Assembly: GCA_900473685.1 (NCBI GenBank) | Contig: UCNE01000018.1 | Span: 1 to 64,000, forward strand | Direction: 5' to 3' | DNA length: 64,000 bases | Source: Hyphomicrobiales bacterium | GTDB lineage: Bacteria > Pseudomonadota > Alphaproteobacteria > Rhizobiales > Rhizobiaceae | Part shown: positions 63,093 to 64,000 of the stretch, piece by piece | Layout: every line of letters begins with the position of its first letter | How positions within the stretch are numbered: the first letter of the stretch is position 1 | Made by a program: the position numbers and the translations under genes | The notes under the pieces: model-generated | Told to the model about the DNA's origin: nothing | Seen by the model: only the letters and a program-made list of their open reading frames with translations | Databases searched by the model: none

Positions 63093-63337
63093 TAGAGACG
63101 GCCTTTTTCTTGAGGCTGGCCGCTTTCTTGAGGCTGGCCGCGAGCGGCGCCCTGCAGGGGCGCCGCCTATTGCTTGGATATTCGTATAACACGGACAAGG
63201 CCTGGATCAGTGCGCGTCCGCGGGTGAAAGAAATCCTGTGTTTGGCTCACCGGTGATTTTCGGCGAGAATCCGGTTGGTACGAGCCTCGATCGCTCCCGG
63301 TCCGATTTGGCGCGCGCTCATCACCCTTTGAAAGCAA
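63093..63337. other. Intergenic region with tandem repeat and hairpin
   Basis: An 18-bp unit (TTTCTTGAGGCTGGCCGC) is repeated back to back at 63106-63123 and 63124-63141. A GC-rich hairpin GCGGCGCCC-TGCAG-GGGCGCCGC follows at 63144-63166, without a T-run. The rest holds no recognisable gene. Confidence 0.65.
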
Positions 63338-63366
63338 AACAGCGTCACCGTTGAGGCGACGCTGTT
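63338..63366 (-). terminator. Terminator of the Arg/Asp-rich lipoprotein gene
   Basis: AACAGCGTC and GACGCTGTT pair across an 11-nt loop. On the minus strand the stem is followed by TTGCTTT, a weak T-rich tail. It lies 51 bp after the lipoprotein stop. Confidence 0.6.
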
Positions 63367-63417
63367 CATATTTCGATAGGAATCGCGACGGAACAGGTCC
63401 TGGCCGTCTTGCGCCTG

Positions 63418-63759
63418 TCAGCCGCGGCGGTAGTAGCCTGGGCGTTCCGGGTTGTATTCCGGAACCTCGCAGCGCGGATCATTGCGGCAGTCGCGATCAC
63501 GATCCCTTGGCCGGTCCCTGTCGCGCCGGTCGGCGCTGCGGTCCTCGTCGTTCCAGTCATTCCGGCCGGATTCGCGCCTTCCCGAATAATCGTTTCCGTC
63601 GCGCCAGCGCTCATTGCGGTCATAGCGATTATAGCGCTCGGAGTAATCGCGCGGCGGCGAATTGTAACCGCCATCGTCATAGGAAACGCTTTCGCTGACA
63701 CAGCCAGCAAGCGTCAGGCTTGAAAGGCCGATGGCGGCGGCCAGAATCATGTTTTTCAT
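63418..63759 (-). CDS. Arg/Asp-rich small lipoprotein
   Basis: A 113-residue lipoprotein with lipobox LAGC (Cys20) after a typical signal peptide (MKNMILAAAIGLSSLTLAGC). The rest is highly polar, rich in Arg, Asp, Tyr and Asn (repeats such as DRDRPRDRDRD), and probably unstructured, ending with a Pro/Tyr stretch. An ATG at 63777 adds six residues; the one at 63759 begins the signal peptide. Not recognised as a named family. Confidence 0.75.
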   Translation of the reverse strand: MKNMILAAAIGLSSLTLAGCVSESVSYDDGGYNSPPRDYSERYNRYDRNERWRDGNDYSGRRESGRNDWNDEDRSADRRDRDRPRDRDRDCRNDPRCEVPEYNPERPGYYRRG

Positions 63760-63932
63760 TGTCGTTGCTCTCTCCATTCATACGAGAGATATGGCTGTCG
63801 CGTTGCGGCGGCAAGAGGCAATGCTGCCCGCTGCCTTTCCGCGTGCAAAATCCCCCAAAATTGGCGCCGGCGCCTGAAGTGCCGGCAAATGCAGTGACGA
63901 TGGCCCTCGCCGCACCCATCCGATGACCGTCT

Positions 63933-64000
63933 TCAGTACCGGCCTTGGCGCAGCTTCATGGGGCTGCCGCCATATTGGCGTTTGAAGGCGCGCGAAAAGG
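63933..64000 (-). CDS. AraC-family regulator, C-terminal end (partial)
   Basis: Only the last 21 codons lie in the window. They read FSRAFKRQYGGSPMKLRQGRY, the final helix-turn-helix of AraC/XylS regulators (consensus FsRaFKrryGvSP..yR). The stop is at 63933-63935. The start and the ligand-binding half lie beyond position 64000, so the regulated pathway cannot be seen. Confidence 0.75.
   Translation of the reverse strand, partial: FSRAFKRQYGGSPMKLRQGRY

Overview
The window is chromosomal DNA from an alphaproteobacterium of the Rhizobiaceae (Rhizobium/Agrobacterium/Sinorhizobium relatives). The evidence is the gene orders coaD-ppiA-ppiB-queA-tgt, ssb/uvrA, nnr-glnB-glnA, sdhE-mfd/recG and ppiD-trpD-trpC-moaC-moeA. 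Further support comes from a phosphatidylcholine synthase of the choline-dependent type, an alphaproteobacterial LexA box (GTTC-N7-GTTC) and an EcfG-type promoter (GGAAC-N16-CGTT). No phage, transposon, integrase, CRISPR array or broken gene was found. The start is mostly housekeeping DNA and the right third is transport-rich.

Layout. 0.1-2.0 kb: an FAD-dependent amine/amino-acid oxidoreductase and an exported DUF4864 protein. 2.0-6.0 kb, minus strand: coaD, two cyclophilins (one exported, one cytoplasmic), queA and tgt for queuosine. 6.15-6.55 kb: two very small membrane-protein genes behind an EcfG-type promoter with their own terminator. 6.6-14.9 kb: gyrA, marC, divergent ssb/uvrA with an SOS box, and a DUF72 gene. 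14.9-18.6 kb: NAD(P)HX repair enzyme, glnB and glnA (PII and glutamine synthetase) behind a sigma-54 type promoter. 18.7-24.9 kb: a TAXI-type binding protein with a coiled-coil membrane partner, hspQ, an IalB-like protein, a YejA-like peptide-binding protein and a FrnE-like protein. 24.9-31.7 kb: mfd, sdhE, recG and a DUF502 membrane protein. 31.7-35.5 kb: glmU, glmS and a GNAT gene, giving UDP-GlcNAc synthesis.

35.7-46.6 kb: a GT-C-like membrane protein, a Na/Pi cotransporter with PhoU-like tail, the ppiD-trpD-trpC-moaC-moeA cluster (periplasmic folding, tryptophan, molybdenum cofactor), a 48-residue membrane protein where lexA is expected in related genomes, and a CBS/CorC membrane protein. 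46.9-52.3 kb: a YtfQRT-YjfF type sugar ABC importer whose operon ends with its probable GntR/FCD regulator. 52.5-57.1 kb: a BMP-type (nucleoside) ABC importer. 57.2-62.1 kb: quinone oxidoreductase, phosphatidylcholine synthase, a UbiH-like monooxygenase, an AEC carrier and CcdA. 62.3-64.0 kb: tRNA-Lys(UUU), two small lipoproteins and the 3' end of an AraC-family regulator cut by the window edge.

The most unusual points are the EcfG-linked tandem small membrane proteins, an 8-codon leader ORF that overlaps the uvrA start, and a tRNA-guanine transglycosylase lacking three of four zinc ligands. Function assignments rest on motif and family recognition by eye; no database search was run.
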